Assembly: GCF_963678635.1 (NCBI RefSeq)
Contig: NC_087068.1
Location: 46,391,785 to 46,455,784 of the forward strand
Source: Symsagittifera roscoffensis
Taxonomy: Eukaryota > Xenacoelomorpha > Acoela > Convolutidae
Length of the DNA: 64,000 bases
Direction of reading: 5' to 3'
Shown: positions 1 to 13,602 of the stretch, in pieces
How the letters are laid out: the number at the start of each line of letters is the position of its first letter
How positions within the stretch are numbered: position 1 is the stretch's first letter
Notes under the pieces: model-generated
Database searches by the model: none
The model's input: only the letters and a program-made list of their open reading frames with translations
What the model was told of the DNA's origin: nothing
Made by a program: the position numbers and the translations under genes

Positions 1-652
1 AGAAAAAAGAAGGTTCGTACTAATACACTAACGCTCGCTTGCTAGTGAAATGAAAAGATGTTTACGGGAAAAAAGACCAGTTCCCGATTACAACCTCAAT
101 TAAACTGAAAAAATGGCTCACATTTATTCATATTTTGAGTAATTTTTCAAGGAAAATTTCCGGCATTTGATTTGTCATTGCTGAAACATTTATCTGATGT
201 CTAAAACATAGCCAACTGGCAGCTGGAAAAGAACGAAGAACGCAGGGAAATAGAAAACTTCTATTTATTAAAAAACGCAAACTTGCAAATTTTAAAGCAA
301 AAAATGTGCCCTTTCTAACTTTTTGAGAAAACTGGATTAATATGTAAAACTTTTGAATTCCCTGGATAATCTGATAGTTAAATTGTCTTTTCGAAATTAG
401 AAGTCGATCACTTTTTTCGTGACATTTACAATATCGCTGTTCGATAGCTGAGTTTGCCTTCCATTTAGGAAAGGAAATCAAGTGAGCTTAAAAAGAAATC
501 AAAAATAAAACAGCGAAAAAAGTAATATTGAGCGCAAACAAATTCCTGTAAAACGATCACCAAGCCCTATATCAGAGCATTCACTACGTTCATTTCTCTT
601 AGAAAAGATCGCGTGACTTCTAAAAGGGTCATCATGTCTCGTCACTTCTCAC
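1..652. other. scrib intron (left edge) with dispersed repeat
   Basis: No coding exon is supported here. The first 50 bases resemble the end of the SINE family seen near 4860 and 36750. The stretch 350-600 matches a repeat also found near 35880-36130 and 51400-51660 (shared blocks AAGTCGATCAC and CACTACGTTC). Confidence 0.5.
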
Positions 653-761
653 CGTTTTCCCTTCTTGTGGTGTGGTGTATCCCTCCGTTCCAGGAAAGCA
701 TCCTCCCTCATCGGCGTCTTTTTCGGTCTCAACTTGACCACACTCTCCACTCCGCCAACAA
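653..761 (-). CDS. scrib: scrib exon 9: pre-PDZ motif
   Basis: This 109-bp exon lies between TGTTTAG and CG|GTGAGA. With the base carried from exon 8 it reads VGGVESVVKLRPKK, then REDAFLERRDTPHHKKGKR. The RRDTPHHKK block matches the basic motif (KDTPHYKKH) just before PDZ1 in Scribble. The gene continues leftwards out of the window in phase 2. Confidence 0.85.
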
Positions 762-3700
762 CTAAACACAAACATCTCATCTACACAGAACTAACTGATG
801 CTTCCTTTATGAACAAACAACTTAGTAGCTCACTAGTGATTCCTTTATAAACCATCAATGGCGTACCTCATGATGCAGGGACTGAATCTTGGAAATTTAT
901 TTTCACTTATTTTCAGCATGTCAGAACTGAGTAATCAAAAGTCTCAAAGAAATTGCAAAAATCTCAGATAAAAAGAATGATTCAAATCCATAAAAATTAG
1001 TCTTGACCGATAAAAAATAAGCAGATACATGAGTTTACAGATATTGCGAAATCGAAGTCGGGTAGTGGAAAAAGCTAAAACCAATTTCTTAAATTGTGAG
1101 AACAAAAAATTTATTGAAAGATGTCCATCATGCAGTCCCTCCATCATGAGAATACTCCCTTGAACAATCAATTTAGTTGCTATATTCATTCACTAATTCT
1201 TCTGATTAACTTTTGTCATTGAGTGAGTCCTTCACAGAACATTATCTACAGAAAAAACTCCTTGAATGTGCCAATTTCATATTTGAATTTGATTTCATAT
1301 CTCATACTTTAATAACAGTAAAATAGCACTTTTAACACAATCTATCAGCGAACGCGGTGAGCAGCAATTTCAGAACACCGTAACAATTTCGCCGGAAAAT
1401 TCCACAGCGAGAAACAGTGAGTGATCTGGGACTTTCTCCAGAGGGGTGGATTTTGAGCTCCCTTCAAAATTAGTATATATTGGTGCCGAAGGGCCTTTAG
1501 AAAAGTGTTAGGGCAGCCAGCCAACATGGAGATCTTACAACAGTATCACAGCGGATCCTTTGGGTAACGATGGTTTCGAATGCATATTTCCGTCAATTCC
1601 TTTCAAACTGCGAAACAAGGATCCAGAGAGAGCTTTAATTACCAAAAAGGTAGACCGCAAAACGCCAATTTTGACAGTGTTTTTGACTCTTTCTATAAAG
1701 TACGCATGCTGAAAAGCTTATTGCAGCATTGTGTTGTTGTTTAGCACACGTGAAAACTTACTGACCATGCCGGGTAAGAACATTTTGATATTTAATTATC
1801 GGAAGCATTGTTTTGATAGTGTCCGTTATTGTTATGATAGCATTCTTCATATAGTAGTTATTCATGAATCGTATTGTGATTCATGAATCGTGGGTACAAT
1901 AATTCTGTGAAAAACCAAGCCGATCTCTTCAACTCAAAAGGGCGGATATTCGTTACTATGTATAAAATTCGCATAACCTTAACCGTTGAGTTATTTCATT
2001 ATAGGGGTGGCAATTAGTTACTAGGTACCAAGGACGTAGTGAAGAGGGGGGGGGGAGGGGGAAGTTAAAGCAGTTTTTTTTTTAATTTTCAGCACCATAT
2101 CAACCTTTTCGGCACTTCCGGCAGAGCCAAAATAATTCTTCCTGCTCATGACGGAATGCCTGCGTGATGAAACTAATATAAGGCAATCAAATTCGCCAAC
2201 TCAAAATCTGATACACCTCCAAAAAATCTCCAAGAAAGCAAATAAACCTAGTTTACCACCAAGCCACTGGGAGTTTTCATTACGTTCTGCTAATTTGCTT
2301 TCGGTTATCTGCATGTAACCTTCAGCGACCAAGAACTTGTTCCTCTTTTGCACAATTCTAATTGGTCTAAATTTTTGCATCATTATGTCCCTCCACAATA
2401 AGATAATCCTAAATTTGTTATTTTGTTTAGAAAATTGCTTTTTACTACTAAGCCTCGTCAAATCCCAGATTTCTGGCTAAGTTAAGACATCACTTACGTC
2501 CCACACGCTTCGCCTCCCCTCCAACTACTGCCTGATCCGCTTCACTGTCCTCCCCCTCATTCAAATGCACTCCTCCTCCCCCGTTGGTAGCAGTGGTTGT
2601 GGTCACAGTGACGTCATCACTAAATCCCACAGTCTTCTCACGAGACACGTCCAGGTCGGAGTCCGAGTCTTCTTCCTACATGATCACAATGGAAATATCT
2701 CACAAAAAGTTTTGAAATAACAAACAACTAAAACGATCTTCAGCCCATCAAAATGCAGCAAAACTGGAATTCTCAATAGAAAACCTTTGTGCTCATTAAC
2801 TGTATTTAACTATAGATGTGGATTTTCTTTATTAGTAGATACCATAGGCGGTTGTCAAATAGATCCCTCAGTCATAAAACAATATCAAATAAATTTTTTA
2901 AAAATGCTTTTGCCGATAAAAACGAACTGGTGTACCGGTAGTCATCTTATTGGCTGCAGTGTTTCAGCCAGCTCACAAGGTGCCTTGAAAAATTGAACGG
3001 GTACTCTTGAATTAGTTGCGGTAAAACACATTTATCATGATATCAAAAAGTTTTGACATCAATAAACAAGGTTGCTGTACAAGTAGCCCAGAATGCTCCT
3101 GCCCCTGCCTCAGCACTTTAAGTAAATCAATTTAAAAATCAGAAGAATTAAGAAAAAGCATTTTAAAATAGATTTACATATAATATTTTTTTAGATTAGT
3201 GGGTTCAATTAGATATTAATCTGAAAATCGAAGGTTTACGGCTTGAATAAATTGAATAGCAGAAGAAATAGATAGGAAGCTTATCAGTTTTCTTGCTCAT
3301 TACAAAGTCATCTAACAGCAATTAGTCTGAAAAGCGGAAAAAATTGAAACCAACTTCTCGACACCAATTTTAGAATCCAAATCAAGGCCTTTAATGTGGC
3401 TTTAATATGATAACAAACTTTGCCTAAAGTGTCTAAAATAAGCCGGAAAAAAAACACTTTACGCGGTCGGAACAATAATTCTCGAGAAAAAAATGAAAAA
3501 AAGCGGAGAAATCAAATGAAAATGACGAAGCTAAAAATTGAGAAAAAAGTGTACTGAAATTTTTTTAAGAAACCTGTTTTTAAACATAGAGAAGCTCAAC
3601 ATATACCAGGAGACAAACTAACGACCTAAAGATACTTATGCTGCAAGGCTGTAAAAATTTTTGAATTGAACATATGAAAACAATGATTCTTTCATAACGG

Positions 3701-6700
3701 CAGAAACAAAAAAAGTGGTAACTTAAAAAACAATAATTAGATTTCGGGAGAAAACCCTTAACATCCAAAGAACAGCACACCAAAAATACCTTAAAGAAAA
3801 TCGCGCTTATTAGTTCCTCAGAAATTAAGCCGACAAATTATCAACTGAATGAAACCCAAAAAAACACAGCCAATAAACCGTTGCAAAATAGTCAAGGAAT
3901 TCGAGTATCACCAAGAAAAAAATATTGAACTTCATAAACTTTCGCAATTCAAAGAACAGATACATCAAGTTGAAAATTTCTTAATTTCAAAAAAACTTTA
4001 GACTCCACATTTTATTTCATAAAACTAGCCCAATTTGAGAAAAATGGATCAATAGATAATTACTTTATTCCCCTGGATTATCTTAAAGTATTATCCACTT
4101 TTCGAGCCGTCCTGTTTTTCTCGCGAGTTCTGCTTTCTTGATCTGAGAGCATAATTAACCTTTTTTTTCAGCAACCAAAAATGAACTTGAAAAAGGGAAA
4201 AAGCAAAAGATCAAGTTTGGTGTGAAATTTTTCCAGAAAAGGTTAACATACTCAATAAGAATTTTCATATGGTGTCATTTTCATAGTGTTCATTGAATCT
4301 GCACAATTTAATTGAAAATAATCTGCATAAAAAATTTTGACCAATTTTTATCTTTCGAAGAAAATAATATCACTTTGAAGCGTGATATGATGAAAAAATT
4401 ATACAGACGCGTAGAAAATAAGTAAATTGGACAATGTCTTTATATTTTTTTGAAAACTTGCTGCCAACGAAGCGCAAAGTCAAGCTTGCAGAACTAGTTT
4501 TTGCTAAATAAAATCAACTTTTCTTAGCTTAAACGACCAATTTTATACAGAGGCAAAGCTGCACTTCGCAAAGACTAGCCAAAACACTACAAAAAGCAGC
4601 TCTATAAAGTGCAATAAGAAAAAGTAGAAATAAGCCTTGAATTAGTAAAATTCGGCTAACGTCTAGGATTTGAACCTGTGGCCTAGAGATTATGAGCCTC
4701 ACACACCAAGCACCCAGTCACTGACGCTTAATAAATCACAAACACTAGCCACAAATGCACAGATGCTATGCATTTTCTAACTCTACAATGATATTTCCAT
4801 ATAAAAGAACACTTTTAATGAACACTTTTACTTGCGAAATTGGTTAGAAAAAAAAGTTCGTTCTAATAAACTAACGCTCGTAAACTCACTAGTGCAATAA
4901 AAAACGAACGCTACAGGATCGCTTTACTCGCTGAAAATTAGAATATAAAGCAAATTTTCAAACCGGTTTTTCTCGACACGGGGCCAATTTGCTACAATTG
5001 TTTCAATGTCGTTCGAACCACAACTTGAAGGGCTTTAATGTGATATATCACTCGACCCATTCCGATAATTATTTGTGGTACCAAATTTTGCTAGAAAATT
5101 AAAAAGAGAAAATAAAACACACCCGAGTACAAAAATGCTCTCCATTTAAAATGGTCGGATTAAAAATCATCAAGACCTTTATAAGCAAAAACCACTTGGT
5201 TCTTTTACACTTAAGAACTTGAAGAAAAAAGGGGTCAACAAGAACTTCAGATTTTTGTTCATTTTTTGAGGAGGGTCTGCGAGGTTAATTTTAAATTTTT
5301 AAATTTCAATGGTTTAATAAATCTCAAGTAATTCTAAGGGATTTAAATAGAAAGAGTCATTTCAGGCAACTGATTCTGCAGAATTGATGGCGACACCTGA
5401 TAAGCAGAAAAACCTGCGGAATTTTTGGCAAGAAAAAACTCGCTTTGGAAGAACGCTGAGCAACTAAATGCACCAACTACACAGTAACCACGAGTGCACA
5501 TTTTTATATTTTGCCATTATCTTCGCTAAGTTTTTTACGCGAAAATAAGTCTATTACCCGGTTACATTATCCTTGATGATCACATGGGTAAAAAAATTTT
5601 TCCTGGATATCTTGATTTTTTATAAATGGAAATGCTAAAAAAAAACTCACTTCTCCCATCAACACATTGATGAAGACTCTACAGTACTTTATTCGCGGGC
5701 GTCGATTATTAACAGCGGAGAGATTGAACGTTTTTCGGACAAAAAGGCGCTTTTCATTGCGACAGATTTCACAACTATCAGGTAGTGCCGCAACCCGCAA
5801 CTCACCAAACGTTGAACACAAAACTACCTTGATCATAAAAATTGGCAAGAAATTTTAAGGGCTTTTTGCCTAGAAAAATTAGTTTCTTATTTGGATCCCT
5901 TAAAAACGTCCTACTTTTCCAAAATACTTGCATGCTATACAAAAGTTTCGGTGAGTCCCCCCAAGTTTGGCGGTGGCTTATTTTAAGAAAAGAAATTATG
6001 TTGTGGGAAGGTTCCCGTGAATTAAGTGGTGAATAGTACGAATCTATAACAAATTGTTCAACAAGAACCTGATAAAAAACTCACTATATTGGAAGAGCTC
6101 TCAGCAGTGATTGAACTTCGATTCAGTTGATCGCTCACATCCGAAGGAGTCTGTTTATGTTGCGATTTCACATTCAAACTATTCCCCTGCTGAGCAGAGG
6201 CGGCCGAGAATCGAGACACGGATGACCTCTGGGGTGGAGTTGGTAACTTATCCGTATTCCATTTCGGAGTGGGCGAACTTGACCCAATGATGGAATTTTT
6301 GCCCATGTCAAATTTTCTAGTCTCGCCTTTGTTTAACAGGCGTTCATCAACCTGCGTAAAATAATTTCTCAAAATTATACAAACTGAGTTTAATGCGGCC
6401 CAAAAAAATAAGGGCTGCAAAAGTGCCAATGACAGCAAGAAATCAAAAAAATTACTGAATTTTTTTTTTAATCTTCAACTTCCGATAGTTTTTGGATAAA
6501 AATAGCCCAATTTGTGAAAAGTGGATCTATAGGTGGATTTTTAACCGCAGCTAGGAAATCTGAAAATTAAAATTCACTTTCGAAGCCAGATTTCAAAAGA
6601 AAAACTCATACCATTTTCTTTTTTGCAATTTAAGAATGTAAAGGTCTTCTTCTTAGCAAATCAAATTGCATGGAACTTTAAAAAATCATGAGTCAAAGAT

Positions 6701-9700
6701 CCAATTTGTCGTGAAAAAAAAACCAACACAGCCTACAAAAAGTCTTCACTACGTTCATTGACACTTATCAATCTGAAATTTTTTCACAAATTTATTAAAT
6801 AATCCATGATTGCTTGACTTTCAAGATTTAAACACCCGAGTTATTGAATGCAATCTATTATCATGTGTCGCATCCCTTGCGAACCAAAAATCCATTTATT
6901 TGTTGGATTAGGATTAAGGCTACTGGGCTTGAAAAATATGCGAGCAACTAGCTTACCTCAACTTGGAGTTGGTCGGGAGAGATAGGGGTTATGTCCACAG
7001 CTACTGTCGTACTATTACTGCCTCCTAATCCGACCCTGCCTATGTTGCTACTACTACTATTCACGCCACTGTATTGATTATTGTTGTACATTTGAGATGA
7101 AATCAGGTGTTGTTGTTGTTGTTGTTGTTGTTGTTGATTTCCAATGCCTCTACCTCCACCAACCATCAACGCTTGTGTGGGCGACGGTGATATTGAAATA
7201 GGGGGCGATTGATTACTGTAGTTGTAACTGATATTAGGAGGAGAAATAGACGAAGAGTGGCTTGGGAGTTCTTTTTGGGGTGACGAATTGGTTAAATTTA
7301 TGTGTGTTTCCTCTCGTCTTCTTGCGCTTTCGGTTCTGTACACCATCACCCTTCCCTGTTCTTTTCTGAACGCTAGTTCTTTAGGATGCGGAGTATGATG
7401 CCTCTTCAATTCCGTCTAAAATTTTAAATAATTTAATCTATTTAACTTTATTTATTATTCAATGCGGTTCCATGGCAGTCAAAACTTTCTTTGTGAACTT
7501 GAAATTATAGACAAGATCTCAAATAAATGAAACCAATCTTATCTTAAATAGTTGTTTACATGAAATGTGTTAACATGCGTAAAATTGTTATCATCAAACT
7601 CTATGATGAAACCAAATAAAGGCAGCTAATGAGCTCTAAAGGATTAATTTAATGATAAACTATACTGTTTTAATGGTTACTTTGTCTCAAGATAAATGAG
7701 TAAACCATACATGCTCTAGCGAACCGCTTGGTGCTGATTTAGTTTTTCAACGACATACAAATCGAGATATGACTTTCAAGATCAAATATAAGTTTCAGGT
7801 TACTTGTTTGGTCACTCAAAAAAATCAATTTACACAAATGGCCCCAACTTTTTGTTGGCTAGAATGCGCAGTTGGGAAATTAGACTGTAAACACACGTGA
7901 AAACCTGCTTAATTAGAGAACAAATGTCTGTCATAAATGCTGTTGACCCCGGAAGTACTAATAATTTTATTTGTGACCAAAACAAGTTTGATGAACTAAA
8001 AAAAAAAACAAAATCGATAACAATCTGATGAAGACATCCGATGAACACATCTTACGGTGAGAGATCTAACCGATGGGCCGAGCCAGCGATACTGGTTTAA
8101 AATAAAAAATAGATAAAAATGACCGATAATCAAGATTTTGTATGCCCTAACATCATTTAAATGCGCGCATAGTAAAAAAAAATAAGGAATTCATTCACCG
8201 CCGTTTTCAATTACAGGCTAAATACATCGTACTGAATTTTAAAAAAAAAACACCAAGAATATATTCAGTTGAATTCTCGAAAATCGTCAAAAAAAATTGC
8301 GAGATTGATATTATCTCATATAGGGAAGCGTCTTTTTGGTGAAAATTGCTATTTCTACAGTTTTGCCTTAATCACTTATCCATGACGTCTTGAAGATCAA
8401 AACTCGGGCAAGCTTTATTCTTTGATTTCAAGCTTTGCATCAACACTTTCCACTAAACTAACTTAGTTTGGGTGAAAGTAACAATCTTACAACACTACGC
8501 TCACAACCTCACTTGAGAATCTGAGTGAATAGAGGAGTTTTCGATGTGCTGTGTCAAAAATTTGAATAGAAATGGTAGCCCGTTGCTGTACAAGTAGCGC
8601 ATAACCTTCCGACATCATATATTGCAAAAAAAAATATGTTGAAAAAAAAAATCGAAAAAAATCAACTTTATGTTCTACTATTTTTGACGTTTACCAAGTA
8701 TCACAGTACAGACATGGTGGCCTCCAAAGTGTTTTAATTTGATAAAAACATTTAAAAAAACTTTTGAAACTATTTAAAAACATCAATCAAAATTTCGAAA
8801 ATTTTTGAGGATATGTTCAATGCGCTCAAACAGAAGGCAAGTTTTGACATTGTTGTATCCCAATTGGTGCGAACGATACTCGTCAACTAACGCAGATTCC
8901 AACACGCTCTTAAAATGTTCTATGTTTTGATACATAAAATTTGATACATAAAATGTTTTGATACATAAAATGTTCTATGTTTTGATACATAAAATATTAT
9001 TTTTCTTATAGGAGATAGTAATTTGCCTTCCAATCAACAACTAACAATCATTCATCATTCAAACTTTAAAAAATAATAATTTTTGAGATTGAACGAACTT
9101 CAATTTACAAAAAAAAACGAAAACGCGAAGTTAAATAAAAGAAAACTCAATTGGTGTATTAACTATTGAAGACCGTTTTTCTCGGCGTTGGATTTCAAGT
9201 AGTAAGTAAAAGGGCTTTGAATCAAACCACATTTGAACCCGCGCAAACTTCCTTGAATATTCCTAAAATCGTGCAAAAAAAACACCCTACGCCAATTTTC
9301 TCGCATTATTTTGGAAGGATCATAGGGCTGGACTTAAAAAGCAATCGCCCTGCAAATATTGAAGCATTTCTGAAAAGTGTTTCACAAACACTAATTATAA
9401 TTGGAGTCTTGTCATCACATTATATGTTTTTAAAAAATAAAAAATTAGATGAACGAAAAGACGTTATAATTTCTTGCATAAAAAATCAAGACAAAAATCA
9501 AGACATAAAAAATCAAGACTTCTTTTAAATTCAAAGAAAATCGCGTTTTAAAAACGCGTGCATTAATGGTCTCAAAAACTGCTGTTCTTCATGAACAAAT
9601 AAATGTTAGATGTTAACTTCTTATTAAATCAAACTAACTTACTGTGTACTGATTTAGAAGTTCGTCGTCTACAATTTCCGCATCATTAGACTGAAATGAC

Positions 9701-12700
9701 ACTTTCGACTCTCTCTTACTCCCTCCCCCCTCTCCCCCTTCAATTCCCTCTTCGAACCTCGCCTCCTTCATTGGTGGGCGCCTCATTTGCACCCCCATCA
9801 TTGCACCTTGCGCGTCCCCCCAATCCCGCTGATCAACCTCATTACCCGCTGTCGTTTCTCCCGTATCGTAAACACCCGATTCGATATCGTCCATACTTTC
9901 CATGTCTCCTCCGTGATGTCTGTTATATTCATCGAAATGCAACGAAGTCATCGACGCCGCCAGCAAGTTTTCCATGCTTCCCGTCTTCTGTGGGAGGAAC
10001 ACACACGTCAGCACTTTCTTAGTGCCTCTCATTTCTGCATTTAGAGTTGGCAAACTCTGAGAACCCTGTGTTTCGGAGAGCCATAACGCTTTTAACGTGC
10101 GACCTAGCTTTCCTATACTAAATGGTAGCCATTCGAGTCTGTTGTTTGTCAAATCAAGAACGTACAGTTCCGTAAGATTTTCAATCGAGCTGGGAATTTC
10201 TGTCAAACAGTTGTCACGAAATGACAAAACACCAAGTTTGACGCATTTGCCGATGGATTCTGGGATAGACGTTATTCCATTCTGGTCAAAGTTCGCAGAC
10301 CTCAAATTAACTAAATTTCCAATTGATTCTGGGATTTCTTTCAAACCGTTTGACGTGAAGAAAACTTCAGTTAAGGAAGTGCAATTTCCCCATGATTGAG
10401 GTATACATGTGAGCATATTTTCAGTGATTTTTAATCTGCATAGCTGCTTGAGATGTGAAATTGAGGTAGGGAGATTTTCGATATCATTCGTGTCCATCAG
10501 GAGCTCGTTTAGATTTTTAAGGTTGCCCAGTTGGTCTGGTAAATACTCCAGTTCGTTTTGGGTGACGTCGAGGCTTTCGAGACTGCGTAACCCATCAATG
10601 GTCTGGAAAGATAAAAAAAACAACTTTGAAACAAAAAACTTTTAAAATTGAAGAACTATGTATTGCTGATCAATTGGAGAATTTGCATACCTTTGGCAGC
10701 TCGACTAAGGCATTGTCATCAAGAAACAGGTCGCGCAAAGCTGTGAGATCTCCGATTTCATAGGGCTAAAAATCGAAGAGTTTGAATTCATTGAAGAGTT
10801 TGTTCAAGGCTGGTATACGATATTTAAAACGAGGCGCGGATATCTTGTAGGGCGCGAAAAAATTGATTTTGCTAGTTTGCTGCAAGAATGGCGCCACAAG
10901 TAAATTGTTTTCGGAAAATTTTTGAGTGATTTTTTATAAACAGGTTTTTGTCGAACACGTTTTTGGGCTTGTTTTTAGCGTGATAGGCTTGTTTACTTCC
11001 TTATTTTAATTCCGAACAAGAAATATGAAGGAACACTGCATTCTAGTGGGGGGCGTTCAACAGTGCCGAAGTACAACAGTGCCGAAAAAGGCGAGAAATT
11101 TTCAGAATAATTTGAACGCATTTTCTAAAGAGCGGGAAATTACTGACGCTAATTATCAAAGAAAATCACTCCAATTTTGGCGCCAATATGTCTGCAACTG
11201 CAAATTAAACAATTATTTTGGCGCCAAAACGTGTAAGCTGCAAATTTTCTCGCTCAAAATCTTTAAGTTTTACTCAAGATTGTAAACGATCGCTGTTTAA
11301 TTTTTGATTGCCGCACTTAATATGTTGAAATTTTCGGCACTGTTGAACAAAGTTTTCATTTTCGGCACTGTTGAACAAAGTTTTCATTTTCGGCACTGTT
11401 GTACTTCGGCACTGTTGTACTGCCCCATTCTAGTGTTTTAGTTTGTAAATTTTTTATATGCAAAATAAGGCGTCACCACAAATAAACAATTTATGTCTAC
11501 AAGTGATATCATATTGAGGCCCTTTTGATCGCAATTCGATTGATATGAACAATTTCCCAAAAGCTTTTTCTCGAGACAAAATCGGTCAGAAATTTAGCTT
11601 TGCGGTAATTTCTAATAAAACTATATCAAAAGCGCCTTTTATGTAGCCCACGAATAAAAGTTTTGCATAAAAAAAAATTGGAAAGCTTTTGGAGAATATA
11701 TCCGTAAGACTTTTTGTTGGACCACAAGAAGCTCAATTTTATTTCGTTTAGCCAGGAGCTGGCCCGGTTAATTTTTGCATAGTTTTTATTAACACAACGC
11801 AGTCAAAAAGTGTCGGTTGCAAAAAAAAGAGTATTATAAACATAGCCAATCAAAGATTGGAAAAGAGAAATAAACGCAAGTAAACAAAAAACACGGACTC
11901 TGTTTGCCCGGATAAATTAAATCAGCTCTGCTGCTGTGTAAAATTAGGTGTCTAGTTGTGTTTACCTAATTTTTCAAATTTCATTTTCGTTAATCATTTT
12001 GCAGGACTGAGACTGAAGCCATTACCAATGTTATAAGCATACTTTAAGCTCCTCCCCCGCACGAAAAATTGCAATCTGAAAAAATATATCTATTACTTTT
12101 TTTCGAAAAATTTGTGACCAGCACCTTACGTGCTTTTTGCGCAGCAATTGGCAATACTGTACTGGTTGCAGTTTATTTCCTTTTTAGGTATAACTCAACA
12201 TCTAAAAAGAAACCAGTCGACAGTGAAAGAGAACATACCAGTTCGTAGAGATCGTTTCCTCCCAGATCCAATAATCGCAGTCGGGTCAAGACGCCAATGG
12301 TGACAGGAAGAGTCTTCAGGAAGTTATCACGCAACTCAAGGCGCTCCAATTTGTTCAGACTAAACAAACAGCTTCAGGTACAAAATTCTTGAATTTTTAT
12401 TTTACAAAACAATTAATTAACCTTCAGCGCTCATGTTATGTCGGAAACCATTTGACTCAACGCGTAAAAACAGAGCCAAACTACTTTCTGGCGCATTGAA
12501 CAACTCATGGTCACCAATATTGGGAACTGTTTATGATTAGCTAAATAACCAAGACATCTTACGTCGATATTTCTTCCGGTATCTCCAGCAGACATATGTC
12601 ATTCATCATCAACTTGTTCAAGTTTCTGAGCCTCCACAGTCCAGGGGGCACCTGGCCATCCATCATGGAGTTGCGACTGATGTCCAGATAGGTCAAGTTC

Positions 12701-13571
12701 ACCAGCAGATTGATCTCATTGGGGAGCACTCTGATTTCATTGCGAGATATGTCGAGATGAGTTAAGAGGAGAAAGGTGGTGATTTGGGACGAAAGCTGTC
12801 GGATTCCATTGTCTGATATGTTAAGATAGCGAAGTTTAGTCATCTTCCAGAAGTCCTGCAATAACAAAAAAGGGGGATACATATGCTCAACCGTTGAACA
12901 AGTTCTTACCGGAGTTGCAATTCTTAACTCGGTAACATGGGGGTGATGGTTCTTAAAAGATCTAATTTGTGTTACCTTAACAAACATCAACGCTTTTGCC
13001 TTTCTGACAGCGCTTCAAAGCACATGTTTAACACAGATGCGAAGCTGAGCTTCGCACCACTTGCAATACAAAACAGGAAAGCTGCTAAGTCGAATAAAAA
13101 ATTCGAAAATATCAAAAAAACTAGATAAATAGGGCAAGTTTAAAAACAAAACACAAGCCAAGACAATAGAATGTAAAATTCGCATCAAATGAAAATTTAC
13201 CGAGCGGTAGCAAAGCCGAAAACACCTTAGATGAAATCCTTTAAGCTGAAAAAAATTCAACAAGACTTTTAAGAATTTATCAATTCCCCCTCGCCCTCAA
13301 AAAAAAACACAAACAAAAAAAATTTCGCTCCTCGAACGACGCAATATGATGCCACTAAGCCAATATAATATAGGCCGAATCTTACTAAGCCGAAAAAAAA
13401 AGTAAAATAAAAACCCATAAAACATCAAAAAAAATAAGATATTCAGTCACCCACACCCTCAAAACACACAACTAAAAAATTAAGCCAAAAAATTAAGACT
13501 ACTTAAAAGTTATTAAGTCCCCTTCACTCTCAAAACACACACACACACATACACACACACACGCACACACA

Positions 13572-13602
<31 letters not shown>

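Noticed and set aside
4661-4728. Functional tRNA-Met gene
   Set aside because: The loop could carry CAT, but the acceptor and D stems do not pair and the segment continues into a dispersed repeat body, so a SINE head is the better reading.
5652-5828. Possible extra scrib exon on the minus strand with GTAG acceptor and GAA|GTGAGT donor
   Set aside because: In the phase required by the neighbouring exons it meets a stop (after LLIIDARE), and the exons on either side already join in phase without it.
9166-9528. 120-codon plus-strand ORF in a scrib intron
   Set aside because: It starts and ends in AT-rich simple sequence, resembles no protein family, and lies antisense within a well-supported gene.
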